Part shown: positions 11,731 to 23,129 of the stretch, piece by piece
Position numbering within the stretch: position 1 is the stretch's first letter
Layout of the letters: each line of letters begins with the position of its first letter
Assembly: GCA_047967505.1 (NCBI GenBank)
Contig: CM106541.1
Strand: one strand, 5' to 3'
Source: Dipteris shenzhenensis
Lineage: Eukaryota > Polypodiophyta > Polypodiopsida > Gleicheniales
DNA: 64,000 nucleotides
Position numbers and translations under genes: made by a program
The notes under the pieces: model-generated
The model's database searches: none
Seen by the model: only the letters and a program-made list of their open reading frames with translations
Told to the model about the DNA's origin: nothing

Positions 11731-12449
11731 TAGAGAGGGAAAAAGAGGGGAAGAGAGGAAAAGAGAGAGTGGAAGAGAGGAAGAGAAAGGGGAAAGAGAG
11801 CGGAAGAGGGAAAGAGAGGGGAAGGGGAAAGAGAGCGGAAGAGGGAAAGAGAGGGGAAAAGAGGAGAAGAGAGAAGAGAAAGGGAAAAGAGAGCGGAAGG
11901 GAAGAGAGAAAGAGAGGGGAGAGAGAGGAAAAGAGAGGGGAAAAGAGAGGGGAAGAGAGGGGAAAACAGGGAAAGAGAGGAAAAGAGAGTGGAAAAGAGG
12001 AAGAGAGGGGAAAGAGAGTGAAATAGAAGAGGAAAAGAGAGGGGAAAGAGAGGAGTGCGAGAGGGAAAAGAGAGGAAAAGAGAGGGGAAGAGCGGAAAAG
12101 AGAAGAGAGAAAGAGAGGGGAAAGAGAGAAAAGAGAGGGGGAAAGAGTGGGGAAAAGAGAGACTGGAAGAGAGGTGAAAAGAGGGGAAGAGAGGAAAAGA
12201 GAGAGTGGATGAGAGGAAGAGAGAGGGGAAAGAGAGGAGTGTGAGAGGGAAAAGAGAGGAAAAGAGAAGGGAAGAGTGGAAAAGAGAAGAGGGAAATAGA
12301 GGGGAAAGAGAGAGTGGAAGAGGGGGGAAAAGAGGGAAAGAGAGGAAAAGAGAGAGTGGAAGAGAGGAAGAGAGAGGTGAAAGAGAGCGGAAGAGAAGAG
12401 GGAATGAGAGGGGAGAAAGAAAGAGGGGAAAATAAAAGAGGAAAAGAGT
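11731..12449. repeat. homopurine GA-rich tract, 0.7 kb
   Basis: Almost every base on the plus strand is A or G, built from shifting GAGAGGGGAAAAG and GGAAGAGAG units with rare T or C. Long open frames on both strands here are by-products of low complexity (Arg/Glu/Lys- or Ser/Leu/Phe-only) and are not genes. Confidence 0.95.
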
Positions 12450-13138
12450 GCAAGGGTTTCCTACGCCCATCACATTTGCCAATGGTCATTGTGAAAGACA
12501 AATAAAGAAAGAAAGAAAGGAGGTAGAAGGTACATACGTGAAACTTGAAAAAGTGGTGTGATCGCGAAAGTGGTGTGCTCATGGTCTGGACTGGCTCCCC
12601 TACAAAACAAGGCAAGATGGTCATTTTTCCAAAAACTAGTGGGTGAAGCAAGAAGTAGAGGAGAAATAAATCAAGGAACAAGAAACAAGAGCAAAGGAGA
12701 AAGCAAACATCGAAAACAAGAAGTATGGTTCTTTCTTACATCTTGGTACTCACTAGGATTCTTCTTGGAGTTAAAAGAGAGGGAAAACTAGAGAAAACTA
12801 GATTAAAAGTAGAGGAGAATAAGAAGAAAGGAGATACAAAACTTAGCAAAACAATAGCTTAGAAATCTTGAACTTAAAAATGAGAAAGAGAGGGGAGAAA
12901 CACATATTACCTTAAAAAAAAGGGAGAAAGAGATTTCTCGCAACACCTGGAAGTAGAGAGGGAGATTTGTGGAGAGGATGGAGAGATAGGAGGTGGGGAG
13001 GGAGCTTGGCTTGGAGAGGCTGTGAGGGGATTGAAAACAAGGGCCAAGAGTGTGAGAGAGCAAGGAAACTGAAAGCGACAAGTTGACGAGAATTGAATAG
13101 TGGCACATCGCTTTCGATGTTTTTTGCTTGGTAAACAT
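12450..13138. other. no recognisable gene
   Basis: A-rich and purine-biased sequence between the two CACTA regions. I found no domain, RNA gene or element boundary. A Ser/Leu-rich open frame on the minus strand (12803-13186) has no recognisable features. Confidence 0.6.
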
Positions 13139-13320
13139 CACTATATACTGACTACTTTTAAAAAGAATAGTATTAGTATTTACCAATGATTTTAGAATAA
13201 ACTGTTGGTATTTACCGACAGGGACCAGGGAACTTGGTATAACTTGATGGCAGGCGGGCTGATTTTCTAACTTTTGGGACTCTCACTTAGTCTTGTGTTG
13301 TGGTTTTGAAGGTTTACAGA
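13139..13320 (+). other. candidate CACTA 5' end and subterminal repeats
   Basis: The plus strand reads CACTATATACTGACTAC at 13139. Variants of GTATTTACCAATG and GGTATTTACCGACAGG follow, resembling CACTA subterminal motifs that often contain ACCGAC. This lies about 180 bp before the transposase start, as expected, but no matching 3' end was found. Confidence 0.35.
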
Positions 13321-13457
13321 TGGAGAAGATGAGTGGAAGCTCATTGGATGAGGGGCCAAGGAAAGGAAGCACGGAGTGGCTTAGGGAGAAGTTGACTTGT
13401 CCTTGTACACATTGCAATCGATTGGATCGACATCAATGTCATATTGTCATACGCCAC
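13320..13457 (+). pseudogene. CACTA transposase N-terminus (Transpos_assoc), copy 2
   Basis: An ATG at 13320-13322 opens about 46 codons containing WLREKLTCPCTHCN and RHQCHIVIRHL. The CPC-x2-C and spaced Cys/His pattern is that of the Transpos_assoc domain at the start of plant tnp2 proteins. The frame ends just before copia LTR sequence begins at 13548, and tnp2 sequence resumes on the far side of the copia at 18508. Copy 2 therefore appears split by the copia insertion. Confidence 0.72.
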
Positions 13458-13547
13458 CTGTAAGTGTATGGGGAGTCCCAGCAACAAGTACCGGCATTTG
13501 GTGGTGCTAGTTGATCATCATTAAGTCGATGGTATGTGAGTTTGTAA

Positions 13548-14287
13548 TGTAAGAAAATAATACAACGTCTGTGCTCAACAGATAATAGGATCTCGTACGT
13601 AAGAGAGAAAACAAGATAGTATGGAGAATCAAAAATTTGATTACTATAGAATTGATACAATAGATGGCGCTGCCTCCCAGCCGTGCGCTCCTGTGAAAGA
13701 AGCTTCGATGACATGCTGGAAACAATAGAAGACGGAGGTTGAATGCTAAGGAATCAAGGTTGCTGTAGCCAGTGATGAAATGGGCTTCACGGGCTTGCTC
13801 TTATATAGCCACTAGTCGTAGTCAGTTAGACTCAATTGGGTGGCCGACCCAGTTCACCTAAAACGATCGACTGGGGGTCAGTCCTGAAATAGGCCACCGA
13901 CCATATGATAGAACCGGTGCGCAAAGCAGAGCAACTAACCTACAGTGTCCGTTCGGCCCACAGCCATCCGGGATCATCTGAGGCTCCAAACGGGCCTCAC
14001 AACTCGAGAGTGGGCTGCCCCGAGAAATGCTCCATCTACCCTTAGTGCAGTCAGTCAAGGGATGCCTTCTCGCACTTGCATGTAGCAGCCTAGTTGGCAG
14101 TGTGCCAACTCTATCTGAAGCCGTCCAGCCATCAGGCTACACCTGGCCCCCATCTAGTGTCCAAACCAGGACCTACCGGATAACCGAACTACTCAAATGC
14201 CTTCTCCTCATATGGGGGGCTTACAAGTAGAGTTAGCTGGTTCCTGCGTTGCGTAGTTACACGAGAGTGGAGCATTGATATCTAACA
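13548..14287 (-). repeat. 3' LTR of copia 1 (complete)
   Basis: The minus strand starts TGTTAGATATCAATG next to the polypurine tract and ends CTTACA, giving about 740 bp with TG...CA ends. A TATATAAGAG box lies near 13800-13812 on the minus strand. A related truncated copy lies at 24335-24690. Confidence 0.9.
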
Positions 14288-17200
14288 CCCCCCCTCAATG
14301 TCCACCTGCAAGTGAACTTACTTTTTCGGCCAATGCCAAGTCGATGAAGATGCCTCTCCAGCAGGTCTCTTCCAAGAGCCTTCGTGAAGATGTCCGCAAC
14401 ATTCTCTGTAGTCAGACAGTACACCAAGTCGACCTCTCCATCCATGATCAGCTCGCGCACAAAGTGATATTGAATCTCAATGTATTTTGTGCGAGCGTGG
14501 AACACCGGGTTCTTTGCAATCGCCATGCAACTCTGATTGTCACATGATAACTGCGTAGGCTTGTTTTGCACTCCACCCATGTTTCCTAAAATCCTCCTCA
14601 ACCACACTGCCTCGCAAGAAGCAAAGCATGCAGATTTGTACTCGGCCTCGGTAGAAGAAAGAGCAACTGTGGGTTGCTTCTTGTTGACCCATGACACAAC
14701 TCCAGATCCAAGTGGGAAACAGTACCCTGTCACTGATCTCCTGCTGTCTACGTCTCCTGCCCAATCCGAGTCACAGAATTCGGTCAAAATGTTGCCCTTG
14801 GTATAGGTGATGTCATAATCAAGTGTGCCTTTGATGTATTTTAGCACCCGCATCCCTGCCCTCCAATGGTTCTCTAGGGGCTTATTGGAAAACCTGCTTA
14901 GTACACCAGTCGCAAAGTTGATGTCCGGCCGTGTGTTGCACAGGTAGATCAAGCTGCCCACAAGCCTTCTATACTTTGCTTCGTCCACTAGTGGTGATGA
15001 ATCCTTGTTTGAGAGCTTCACGCCAACCTCCATAGGGGTACCAACTGTTTTGCACTCAGCCATGCCAAATGCTTTTAGTATCTCTCCAGCATATTTCAGC
15101 TGTGAAATGAAGATCTGTTTCGGCTCCTACTAAACTTCAATCCCCAAACAGAAATGCATTAATCCAAGGTCTGTCATTTCAAGCTCTCTTCCTAGCAAAT
15201 GCTTCGTCTGCGAGATCTTCTCTTCATGGTTCCCTGTTATGACAAGGTCGTCCACATAAAGGACCACGATCATAAACCTGCCTTCTTCTCTGAAGATATA
15301 CAAATTTAAATCAGATGGGCTCGTCCTGAACTCGTTTTGCAGAAAGTAGGCATCAATTCGTTGGTACCACACTCGTGGGGCCTGTTTCAGCCCGTAAAGT
15401 GCCTTCTTTAGTTTGTAGACTTTACCTTCTGAATCGAGGATCTCAAAAGCTGGTGGTTGTTCCATGTATACCTCCTCCTTGAGATCTCCATTCAGAAAGG
15501 CAGATTTCACATCCATCTGAAACACGGGCCAACTTTCCTGGGCAGCTAAAGCCAAAACACTACGAATTGTGGTTAGTCGAGCTGTGGGAGTAAAAGTATC
15601 TTGATAATCAAAACCATGTACCTGTGCAAATTCTTTTGCCACGAGTCGAGCCTTGTACTTATCCAACATGCTGTCGAACTTGTACTTGATCTTGTACACC
15701 CACTTGGTTCCCATTACCTTGTGCTTTTGGTGGTCGATCCACAAGGTTCCAAGTGTTGTTCTTCATTATGGAGCCATACTCCGACTGCATAGCCTCCATC
15801 TACCTATCATCACCTTGTGCCTCTTCAAGACACTTGGGTTCATCAGCACGGATCACTTCTGTCATCAAAGCATAGTTGACCAAGTGTTCCTGCGCCATTC
15901 TTTGCTCCTCTAATCTCTTGGACCGGCGGTATTCGGATGGTTCCTCCTCAATTGCTAGAGGTTCTTTGCCGTCCAAAAGTTGCTTTACCCACTTCGGGAA
16001 TGGCCGTTGCCGTTGTGGTTCTGGAGGCTCTTCTTCATCTTCTTTGTCTTGAATCCTCCCAAGCACCGTTGGGGGAGTTCGGTCTGCTGTTGGTGGCGGT
16101 ACTGGATGGATATCCTGGTCTTGGTTGTCTGGGAAGGAAGCATCCTCCTCCAATTGATGCGGTTGTTCTGAGAAGACTACATCGCGACTTACAATTACCT
16201 TCTTGGTAACAGGGTTATAGAGATGGTAACCCTTTGCCTCTTCACTGTAGCCCAAGAAAATACACTTGCGGCTCTTCGGTTCCCATTTGGTCCTGGTAGC
16301 ATCAGGGACATGCACAAAACAGTCACATCCAAAAACTTTGAAATGTGTAGCTGAAGGTTTCTTACCAGAAAAGGCTTGCAATGGAGTCATCCCATTCACA
16401 GCCTTCGTGTAGCTATGATTGAGGATGTAAACTGCAGTGTTACATGCTTCAGCCCAGAAAGTCTTTGGCAAATCTTTCCCTATCATACTCCGGCCCATTT
16501 CACAGCTGACGCGCATCTTGCGTTCTGCTACTCCATTTTGCTATGATGTATGTGGCGGGGGTTTCTGCCTCTTGATTCCGTGACTTTTGCAGTAACTTTC
16601 GAATTCAGTCGATGTGAACTTTCCACCTCTGTCTGATCTCAGCTTCTTCAGCTTCCTCCCCGATTCTTTCTCGACCATTACATGCCATTCCTTGAACCTA
16701 CTGAAAGCCTCGTCTTTCATCTTCAGGAAGTATATCCATATCCTTCTACTATAGTCGTCGATCAGCGTCATGAAGTAGAAGGAACCACCCAAAGCTTCCG
16801 TCTCCATCTTTTCGTAGAGGTCCGTGTGAACGAGCTCTAGAGGAGCCTTTGCTCTGCTGGCCTCTTTAGGAAAGGGCTGCCGATGCTGCTTGCCCATCAT
16901 GCAAGCTTCACATACAACGGGCAGATCTGAAATTTTTGGTAGGTCTGCAATCATTCCACTTTTATGCATCTCCTTCAAAGAACTAAGGCTTAGATGACCA
17001 AACCTCTCATGCCACAGTTTAGTGTTCTTCACATCCGCTCGAGCATTGAAAGCTGAGAGTTCGTAAATGTTGTTGCGCCATGTACCTTTACCAATGACCT
17101 TTTCTTGAAGATCTAGGATCTGTGCACCATTCTTATCGAATTGAACTTTGAGGTCCCGATCCGTGATCGCAGAAACGGACAACAAGTTCCTCTTGATATC

Positions 17201-18254
17201 TGGCACATAAAGAACATCGGACAACTGTTTTATAACTCCATTTGACTTGAGAGCAATCGTACCTTTTCCTTTTGGTGGACATTTTGCATCATTGCCGACT
17301 GCTACCATGATGTCATTCCCTACCGGCTGTAGAGAGGTATACCAATCCTTCCGACTGGTCATGTGGCGCGATGCACCATTGTCAATGATCCAAGGTTCAT
17401 CTGCAGGTACATGAACTGCCTCCATGCAAATCTCCTCAATTGCGACGAACAGCTCTATGGGTATTGCCTGCGCGCTGTTGCTGGACTCTTTCTTCACTCT
17501 GTTCTTCTCATCTGCAATCTTCTTGCGGCACTCATTCTGCTTGTGCCCTGCCTTGTTGCAATAGAAGCACTTGATCTTCTTCTTTCTCTTTTTATCATCA
17601 GAAGAAGATGGGTTACCAGAGTCCTTACCCTTACCTTTCTTTGATCCGGTCCAAAAAGCCGAATCTTCTCCAGTCCTCGTCTTTGATGCATCTCCGGGGG
17701 GCGGATTTCTCTTCTACGTATTCAGCGTCGTAACAAGACCATCGTACTTTGGTAGGAGAATCCGTATGCACCTTTATGCTAGATTCTGGCTAGTGATGGT
17801 GATGCCAATCGCAGTCATCTGATCGTGCAGATTCTTCACCCAGGTGATGAACTTCTCTGTTGCTTCAGACTCAGACAACTTTTCATTTGCAAGTTGAGTC
17901 TCCAGATTCTGAATCTACATCTGATTCGTGGTCTCGTACTGATTTTTCAAGACCATCCATGCCTCCTCCGCTGTGGTGACATGTTGAATTGACGCCATGA
18001 CGGAATCACTAACACTGTAGACAATAGAACACAGCGCATCTGCATTACTTCTTGTCCACGCGAGAATCTCATCTGCAGTTGGTACTATCTGTTGTCCTGC
18101 ATTGGCTGGATTCGGCCACCCCAGTAGCAGTGTCCCAAAGCTCATATGTGCTTAGGATGGTCTTCATCTTGAACTTCCAGAGAGGATAGTTAGAGCCGTC
18201 CAACTTTCCGCTTTCGCCGAACAGTGGGATTCGGAGTCTTGCGGGCTGGGCCAT
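14257..18254 (-). pseudogene. copia 1 gag-pol polyprotein
   Basis: Domains in order on the minus strand: gag start MAQPARLRIPLFGESG (18254); UBN2-type gag with EEAWMVLKNQYET near 17925; CCHC knuckle CFYCNKAGHKQNEC near 17520-17560; protease WIIDNGASRHMTS near 17370; GAG_pre-integrase LWHERFGHLSL near 17000; integrase core LIDDYSRRIWIYF near 16750; RT with intact LYVDDLVITG near 15240-15270; and RNase H with DSDWAGD and TVALSSTEAEY near 14650-14770. Breaks include a frameshift in gag near 18110-18145, stops near 17713 and 17915, TAG at 16541-16543 (glutamine in TPQQNGVAERK), a shift between 15744 and 15800, and TAG at 15130-15132. The last open frame runs past the tract into the LTR. Confidence 0.92.
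14288..14296 (-). other. polypurine tract of copia 1
   Basis: The minus strand reads GAGGGGGGG immediately before the LTR start TGTTAGATATC. This is the expected primer for plus-strand synthesis. Confidence 0.85.
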
Positions 18255-18310
18255 CTCTCACAATCTACTCGCAAATAGAAACACACTACCAAATCTTCTT
18301 GCTACAGTCC

Positions 18311-18324
18311 AGGCTCTGATATCA
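18311..18324 (-). other. primer binding site of copia 1
   Basis: The minus strand reads TGATATCAGAGCCT directly after LTR end CTTACA. It is one base off the initiator-Met tRNA complement TGGTATCAGAGC. Confidence 0.85.
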
Positions 18325-18507
18325 TGTAAGTAAATAATATAACGTCTGTGCTCAACAGATAACAGGATCTCGTACGCAAGAGAGAAAACAAGATAGTATG
18401 GAGAATCAAAATTTTGATTACTGTAGAATTGATACAATAGATGGTGCTACCTCCCAGCCGTGCGCTCCTGTGAAAGAAGCTTTGATGGCATGCTCGAAAT
18501 ATGACAC
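18325..18507 (-). repeat. 5' LTR of copia 1, truncated
   Basis: It aligns to 13548-13730 of the full LTR, then identity ends abruptly at CATGCTCGAAA, where tnp2 sequence (TATGACACTTTGAGG) begins. Only the part next to the primer site is left; promoter and outer end are missing. Confidence 0.88.
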
Positions 18508-18790
18508 TTTGAGGATTCCTATTGATTGTGTTGCTTGGAAGCACATAAACAACATGTGGCCGGACTTTGGGAGGGAGCCACATCTTGGGCTCGCAATGGA
18601 TGGCGTGACATCTTGGTCAACTTGGCCCGTAGTCTTGGTGAATTACAATATCCCACCATGGCTAACAATAAAGAAGGGACACCTCATGCTTGCTCTACTT
18701 ATACTGGGAAAGTACAAGGCCAAGAATATGGACGTGTACATGGCACCTTTGATAGAGCTACACCAGGTGGATTGGCATTTCTCTAGTGAG
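18490..18790 (+). pseudogene. CACTA transposase tnp2 core, copy 2
   Basis: An open frame carries DTLRIPIDCVAWKHINNMW, LGLAMDGVTSWSTWPVVL, NYNIPPWLTIKKGHLMLA and MDVYMAPLIE, which follow the tnp2 core closely. It is better preserved than copy 1. The frame is fused upstream to about 35 codons of copia LTR (from 18398), giving a chimeric reading frame of 138 codons that is not a natural protein start. The part of tnp2 with the HACPNDC motif is missing, so some CACTA sequence was deleted with the LTR. Confidence 0.85.
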
Positions 18791-19480
18791 TTGGGGCTCG
18801 CTAGGCGGAATTGAGGTCCTCCATTGGTCATACACAACATGTTGATCTTGTGTGGGAAAGATGGGTGGGGGCCGTGGCACATGCGTGTAGCCGACTAAGT
18901 ATTGGGGGAACCTTGGGGATCATTTGTGAACTGATAACCCAAAGAAGTGAATACAATGGGTTCTCGAAACGCTCTCGTATCCCTTGGTATTTCCATGGCG
19001 ATTTGTTCACTCGTCTCGACTTTCAGCCCCCATGGATTCTAAAACTCTGGGGTAACATTTGTTGTACCTCCCTTCTCGAAGAGATTGACAAAGGCACCCT
19101 TACTCTTGATGCTGTGGAGGGTGTTTGGGAGTCAATGGAACTAGTGTTAGGAGTTGCTAAAACCCCTCGGCCTGGAGGTGTGGCCATGCCATCCAAACTT
19201 AAGGACTCGATTGATACCCTAGCTTCAAAGTGTACACTGACTGGGTATGGATGCCCTTAAGGATTGGGAAGTGTTACTTGGTAAGTTGTTTGATAGGGTT
19301 GCATTGGAGGTACTATCCTCGGTTCCAGGTTCGGGTGCTAGCAACCTCCCTGAACGTAGGAGCATCAAAGTGCACAATTGTCACCCAATAGGGGATCAAA
19401 GATCAAGCGAACTCAATTATGGAGATGATCTTGTAGATGAATACTAAATTTTGTCGTGAGCACGATCAGTGTGTAAGGGT
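18791..19480 (+). other. coding-like region downstream of tnp2, unrecognised
   Basis: A plus-strand frame of about 149 codons (18811-19260) contains RIPWYFHGDLFTRLDF and VEGVWESMELVLGVAKTP, with a second short frame to 19447. I do not recognise a domain. Its place after tnp2 suggests either the rest of the CACTA element or captured DNA. The amino-acid composition looks like real protein, but no start or end can be fixed. Confidence 0.4.
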
Positions 19481-19544
19481 AACCCCTCAAAGAGTGTAAG
19501 ATGGCCATTTGGTGATACCCAGGTCAGTAACATGAACTCCCAGG

Positions 19545-19790
19545 TGTTAAATCCACTTTTGGCACTAATTCCAAGTTTGCTGTCAATTGTGCTAAATCCA
19601 CGTTTGCTGATAGTTATGCTAAATCCACGTTTGTTGAGAGTTATGCTAATTCTGCATTTGTTGTTAATTGTGCTAATTCCACGGTCAACGCTAATTCCTC
19701 GATCAACGCTAAATCCACATCTATGTCTAAGTCCACATCTTGATCTAAATCCACGTCTGTGTCTAAGTCCACGTCTTCAAGACTCTGACC
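19545..19790. repeat. degenerate AAATCCACGT repeat
   Basis: The motif CTAAATCCACGT or close variants recurs about a dozen times. Early copies are spaced about 35 bp (with TTTGCTGATAGTTATG between) and later ones about 15-18 bp. In one frame it encodes a Lys-Ser-Thr repeat (AKSTF, SKSTS). Confidence 0.75.
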
Positions 19791-19994
19791 TTTCTTAGCC
19801 CTCTTTCAGAGTTTGAAGGTCCAATTATGTTTATGTGGACAAGTGCAAGAGGTGTGTCACCATGAATACCATTTTTGGTGCAAATTAAATTTTTTCAACC
19901 CCCCCTTAAGTCAGCATCTCACAGACTTATAAGTCAGCATCTCCTACTAAGTCAACGTCTTGTTTCTTGGGGGTGGTTGGACTCTAAAAGTCAT

Positions 19995-22430
19995 ATTTCA
20001 TCATTGTGGGTCATCTTCTCATGGTCACCTGTGATGACAAGACCATCCACATACAAGACTATTACAAATTCTTTTCCATCTTGCTTCATTACATAGAGGT
20101 TAGCATCTGAAGCACTTCTCAGAAAACCACAGTTTATGAAAAAATTATCTATCCTTTGATACCATGCTCATGGGGCCTATTTCAGCCCGTATGATGCCAT
20201 CACACTTTATTTTGTAAATGGGGCAACTCAAAACCTGGTGGTGGCTTATCTACATACACCTCCTCCTTGAAAAACTACCCATTTGTTATGAGCAGCGATA
20301 GCCAGCACCGTACGGATAGTGGTCATTCTGGCTCCGCGTGCAAAAGTTTCACTTACATCAAAACCTTCCGCCTGTGAGAAGCCTTATGCAACAAGATGAG
20401 CTTTATACTTTTCTAGACTATCATCAGCTTTATATTTGGCTTTCCATACCCACTTTGTACCAATTACCTTTCTCTTTGTAGGTCGACTTACAAGTTCCTA
20501 AGTGCCGTTCTTCGTTATGTTGTCATATTTTGGCTGCATAGCCGCCTTCCATTTTGGATCTATCAATGCCTCCTCCAAGTTTGTTGGCTCCTTGACTGTC
20601 TCTATAATCTTAGCCATCAAAGCCATGTTAACTATGAGATCAACAGATCGACGTTGTTCCTCTATTCTCTTTGATCTTCAAGGTCCATCGGGTTGTGGAC
20701 TTCCTTGAATAGATTCTGGGTTCTAATCATCAAGAGCTACTACACCCCCCTTAGTTGTGGCTTTCGTTGTGGTGTGATTGGTGCAACATGCTGGATTTCT
20801 TGTTCTCACTATCAGAGAACACCTCCTCCTTGATAGTTTCTTCATACTTTTGGGTCAGCAAATGGTGAGTTATTTCTTTCGATGATGATGAAGTGGTTGG
20901 AACTATATTTACCATTGAGAGTGGTCACTCAACAAACACCATATCTGGGCTTATGAAGATCTTCTTTTCCTCTACATCATAGAGTCGATAGGCCTTTGAC
21001 TCCATGCTATATCCCAAGAAGTTACATTTCTTGCTCTTGGCATCTAGTTTGGTTCTTGCTGCATTCGGAATGTGTGCATAACAATCACATCCAAATGTGT
21101 GCATAACAGTCACATCCAAATGTACGTAAATGAGAAATTGAAGGCTTCTTACCCGAGTAGGCCTCTTGTGGAGTCATCCCTTTGAGAGAACCTTTGTATA
21201 GCACCGATTGAGAATATAGACTACTATATTTATTGACCCATTGCCTTCAACATGCAGTGTCCCATCTCAACGACGACTGTTCGGTTCCGACGTTCTATAA
21301 CAGTATTTTGTTGAGGTGCATGGCGAGCAGTAAGTTGCCGCTTTATGCCATGCTCATTGCAATACTTGTCAAATTCCTTTAACATAAACTCTCCTCCTCG
21401 CCCGACGTGAAACTTTTTGACCTTCTTTCCTATTTCATTTTCTACAAGCTTGTGCCACAATTTAAACTTTTCAAGAGCTTGAACCTTCTCCCGAAGGAAA
21501 TACACCCACATCTTTCTACTATAATTGTCGACTATCCGCATAAAGTAGAGAGATCCACCCAAAGCAATAGTAGACATCCTACCTCAGAGATCAGCATGTA
21601 CCAGCTCTAGAGGTGCCTTTGCTCAATTTATGTTCTCATGTGGAAATGGCTTCAAGGCTTGCTTGCCCATCAAGCAAGCTTCACATGGCTCCCACTTATT
21701 TGTGAGTGCAAGCAAATGTGCAACCATCCCTTTCTTTTGCATTTCCTTCAGCACAGCATAGCCTATGTGGCCAAACCGCTGGTGCCAAAGCCTTCCTGTC
21801 TCCAAATTTGAATTGATTGAAAATGCATTGAGCTCATACAATAGAACTTGTGCCCACAACATTTCCCTTTGCATCTCATATCTGGGCTTCAGGTTTTTTG
21901 AAGCAAACTTCAAGATCTTGATCAGTTATTGCATCAACCAAAAGTAGATTTCTTTTGATTTGAGGAACAAAAAGTACATCAGATTGCGGGTCTCATACTG
22001 ATTCTTCAAGATGTTCCAAGCCGTGGATGCATTGGATGTGTGGTTAACCAATGTAAGCATTGAATCAGATACACTTGTGGCGATGGTGCAAATTGTATCA
22101 GCATTGCGTCGCTTCCATGCTCGAAGAAGAGTAGCATCAAGAGGAATTATGTTGCTAGATTTGCAGGATCGGCAATGCCAACTGGTTCTGGATCACTCCT
22201 GAGAATGGTTTCTAGTAGCTCATATGAGTCTAGAATTACACTCATCTTAGAGTGTAGTTTGTACCATCAAGTTTTCCTACCATGAAGGCGGGTAGTCAAA
22301 TGCGAATCATTGGAGTAGGAGCAGCAACATCTGCAGATACTCCAGAAGTTCCACTAGGAGCGGCCATCACACCAAGTGCTAAAGCTTTGTTGCAACTGAG
22401 TTTCCTGCACTATCGCTGCTCAAAGCACCT
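19995..22430 (-). pseudogene. copia 2 gag-pol remnant
   Basis: Recognisable pieces on the minus strand are gag (AWNILKNQYETRN near 21985-22025), a pre-integrase piece starting SDVLFVPQIKRNLLLVDA (21930-21985), LWHQRFGHIGYAVLKEM (21740-21795), integrase core RIVDNYSRKMWVYFLRE (21490-21545), the integrase C-terminal FGCDCYAHIPNAARTKLDA (near 21050-21090), and RT with IVLYVDGLVITGDHEKM (20020-20070). The YVDD motif reads YVDG, which would abolish polymerase activity. Gag runs directly into pre-integrase, so zinc knuckle and protease are deleted. A 25-bp duplication lies at 21069-21121. Confidence 0.85.
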
Positions 22431-22433
22431 AGT

Positions 22434-22445
22434 GCTCTGATAACA
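22434..22445 (-). other. primer binding site of copia 2
   Basis: The minus strand reads TGTTATCAGAGC, one base from the initiator-Met complement, next to the LTR end. Confidence 0.75.
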
Positions 22446-23129
22446 TATAGAAATATGATGCAACGGAGAGAGCGTTTGACAACAACAATAGTACAATAAC
22501 CAAAGAATAGACACAATAGAGCAAAATAAAAATTTCATATCACCAAATAAGATACAACTGATGGTGCTATCCCCCCGTGCGCTCTCCAGTAGAGCTTTGA
22601 TGGGCGATCTAGACAGACTTTGGATCTAGAAGGACTTGAGGTAGGGGTATTGGCATTTGATCTTGAGGCTTGATAAGTGGCCTTCTTATATAGCCCTTTG
22701 TAGTAGACTGATTCCACCACACTGCTGGGCTGGCGGGGGCACATGCATATTGACTTAACACATTGTGTGACTAATGGTGGCACATGTTTGCTTGAATTTT
22801 GCCACCGACCTAAGACCATTGACCACCGACCACCATCGACCATGTGCGTGTAACTAAATTCACATGTGAATGCTCATGCACATGCAATGGAGGACATATC
22901 GCACAGGCTGGGGCCTATCGGCAGACCCCAAACCCCACTACTGGGGCGTTTCCCTCGGACCCCCAAGGAATATGTTGTTCCTTCTACCATCTCCTAAACA
23001 TCAAACAACCACCATGAAACCTCATCTAGTGTCAAAACTAGGATCCTACCAATGCCCAGTGCTCACACCATGGCTTCTCCTCATAACGGGGGGCTTACAA
23101 AAGGGCACTATGGAACATTAGTGCTAACA
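22446..23129 (-). repeat. 5' LTR of copia 2
   Basis: On the minus strand it starts TGTTAGCACTAATG at 23129 and ends at the primer site. It shares blocks with the copia 1 LTR, such as CTTCTCCTCATA followed by GGGGGGCTTACAA, so the two families are related. About 684 bp. Confidence 0.75.

Larger units (their letters stand above)
13548..18507 (-). mobile_element. Ty1/copia LTR retrotransposon 1
   Basis: The order on the minus strand is partial 5' LTR (18325-18507), primer site (18311-18324), gag, protease, integrase, RT, RNase H, polypurine tract (14288-14296) and full 3' LTR (13548-14287). Integrase before RT is the copia order. The two LTRs match base for base over most of the shared 183 bp. 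The 5' LTR lacks its outer part, including the promoter, and CACTA sequence follows directly. Confidence 0.93.
19995..23129 (-). mobile_element. Ty1/copia LTR retrotransposon 2, decayed
   Basis: On the minus strand: 5' LTR (22446-23129), primer site, gag remnant, pre-integrase, integrase and part of RT. RNase H and the 3' LTR are absent; similarity stops near 19995 after the RT active site. It is much more degraded than copia 1 and has a large internal deletion near 21987. Confidence 0.85.

Noticed and set aside
11715-12681. Long open frames of up to 317 codons on both strands in the purine tract
   Set aside because: They encode only Arg/Glu/Lys/Gly or Ser/Leu/Phe/Pro; absence of stops follows from two-base composition.
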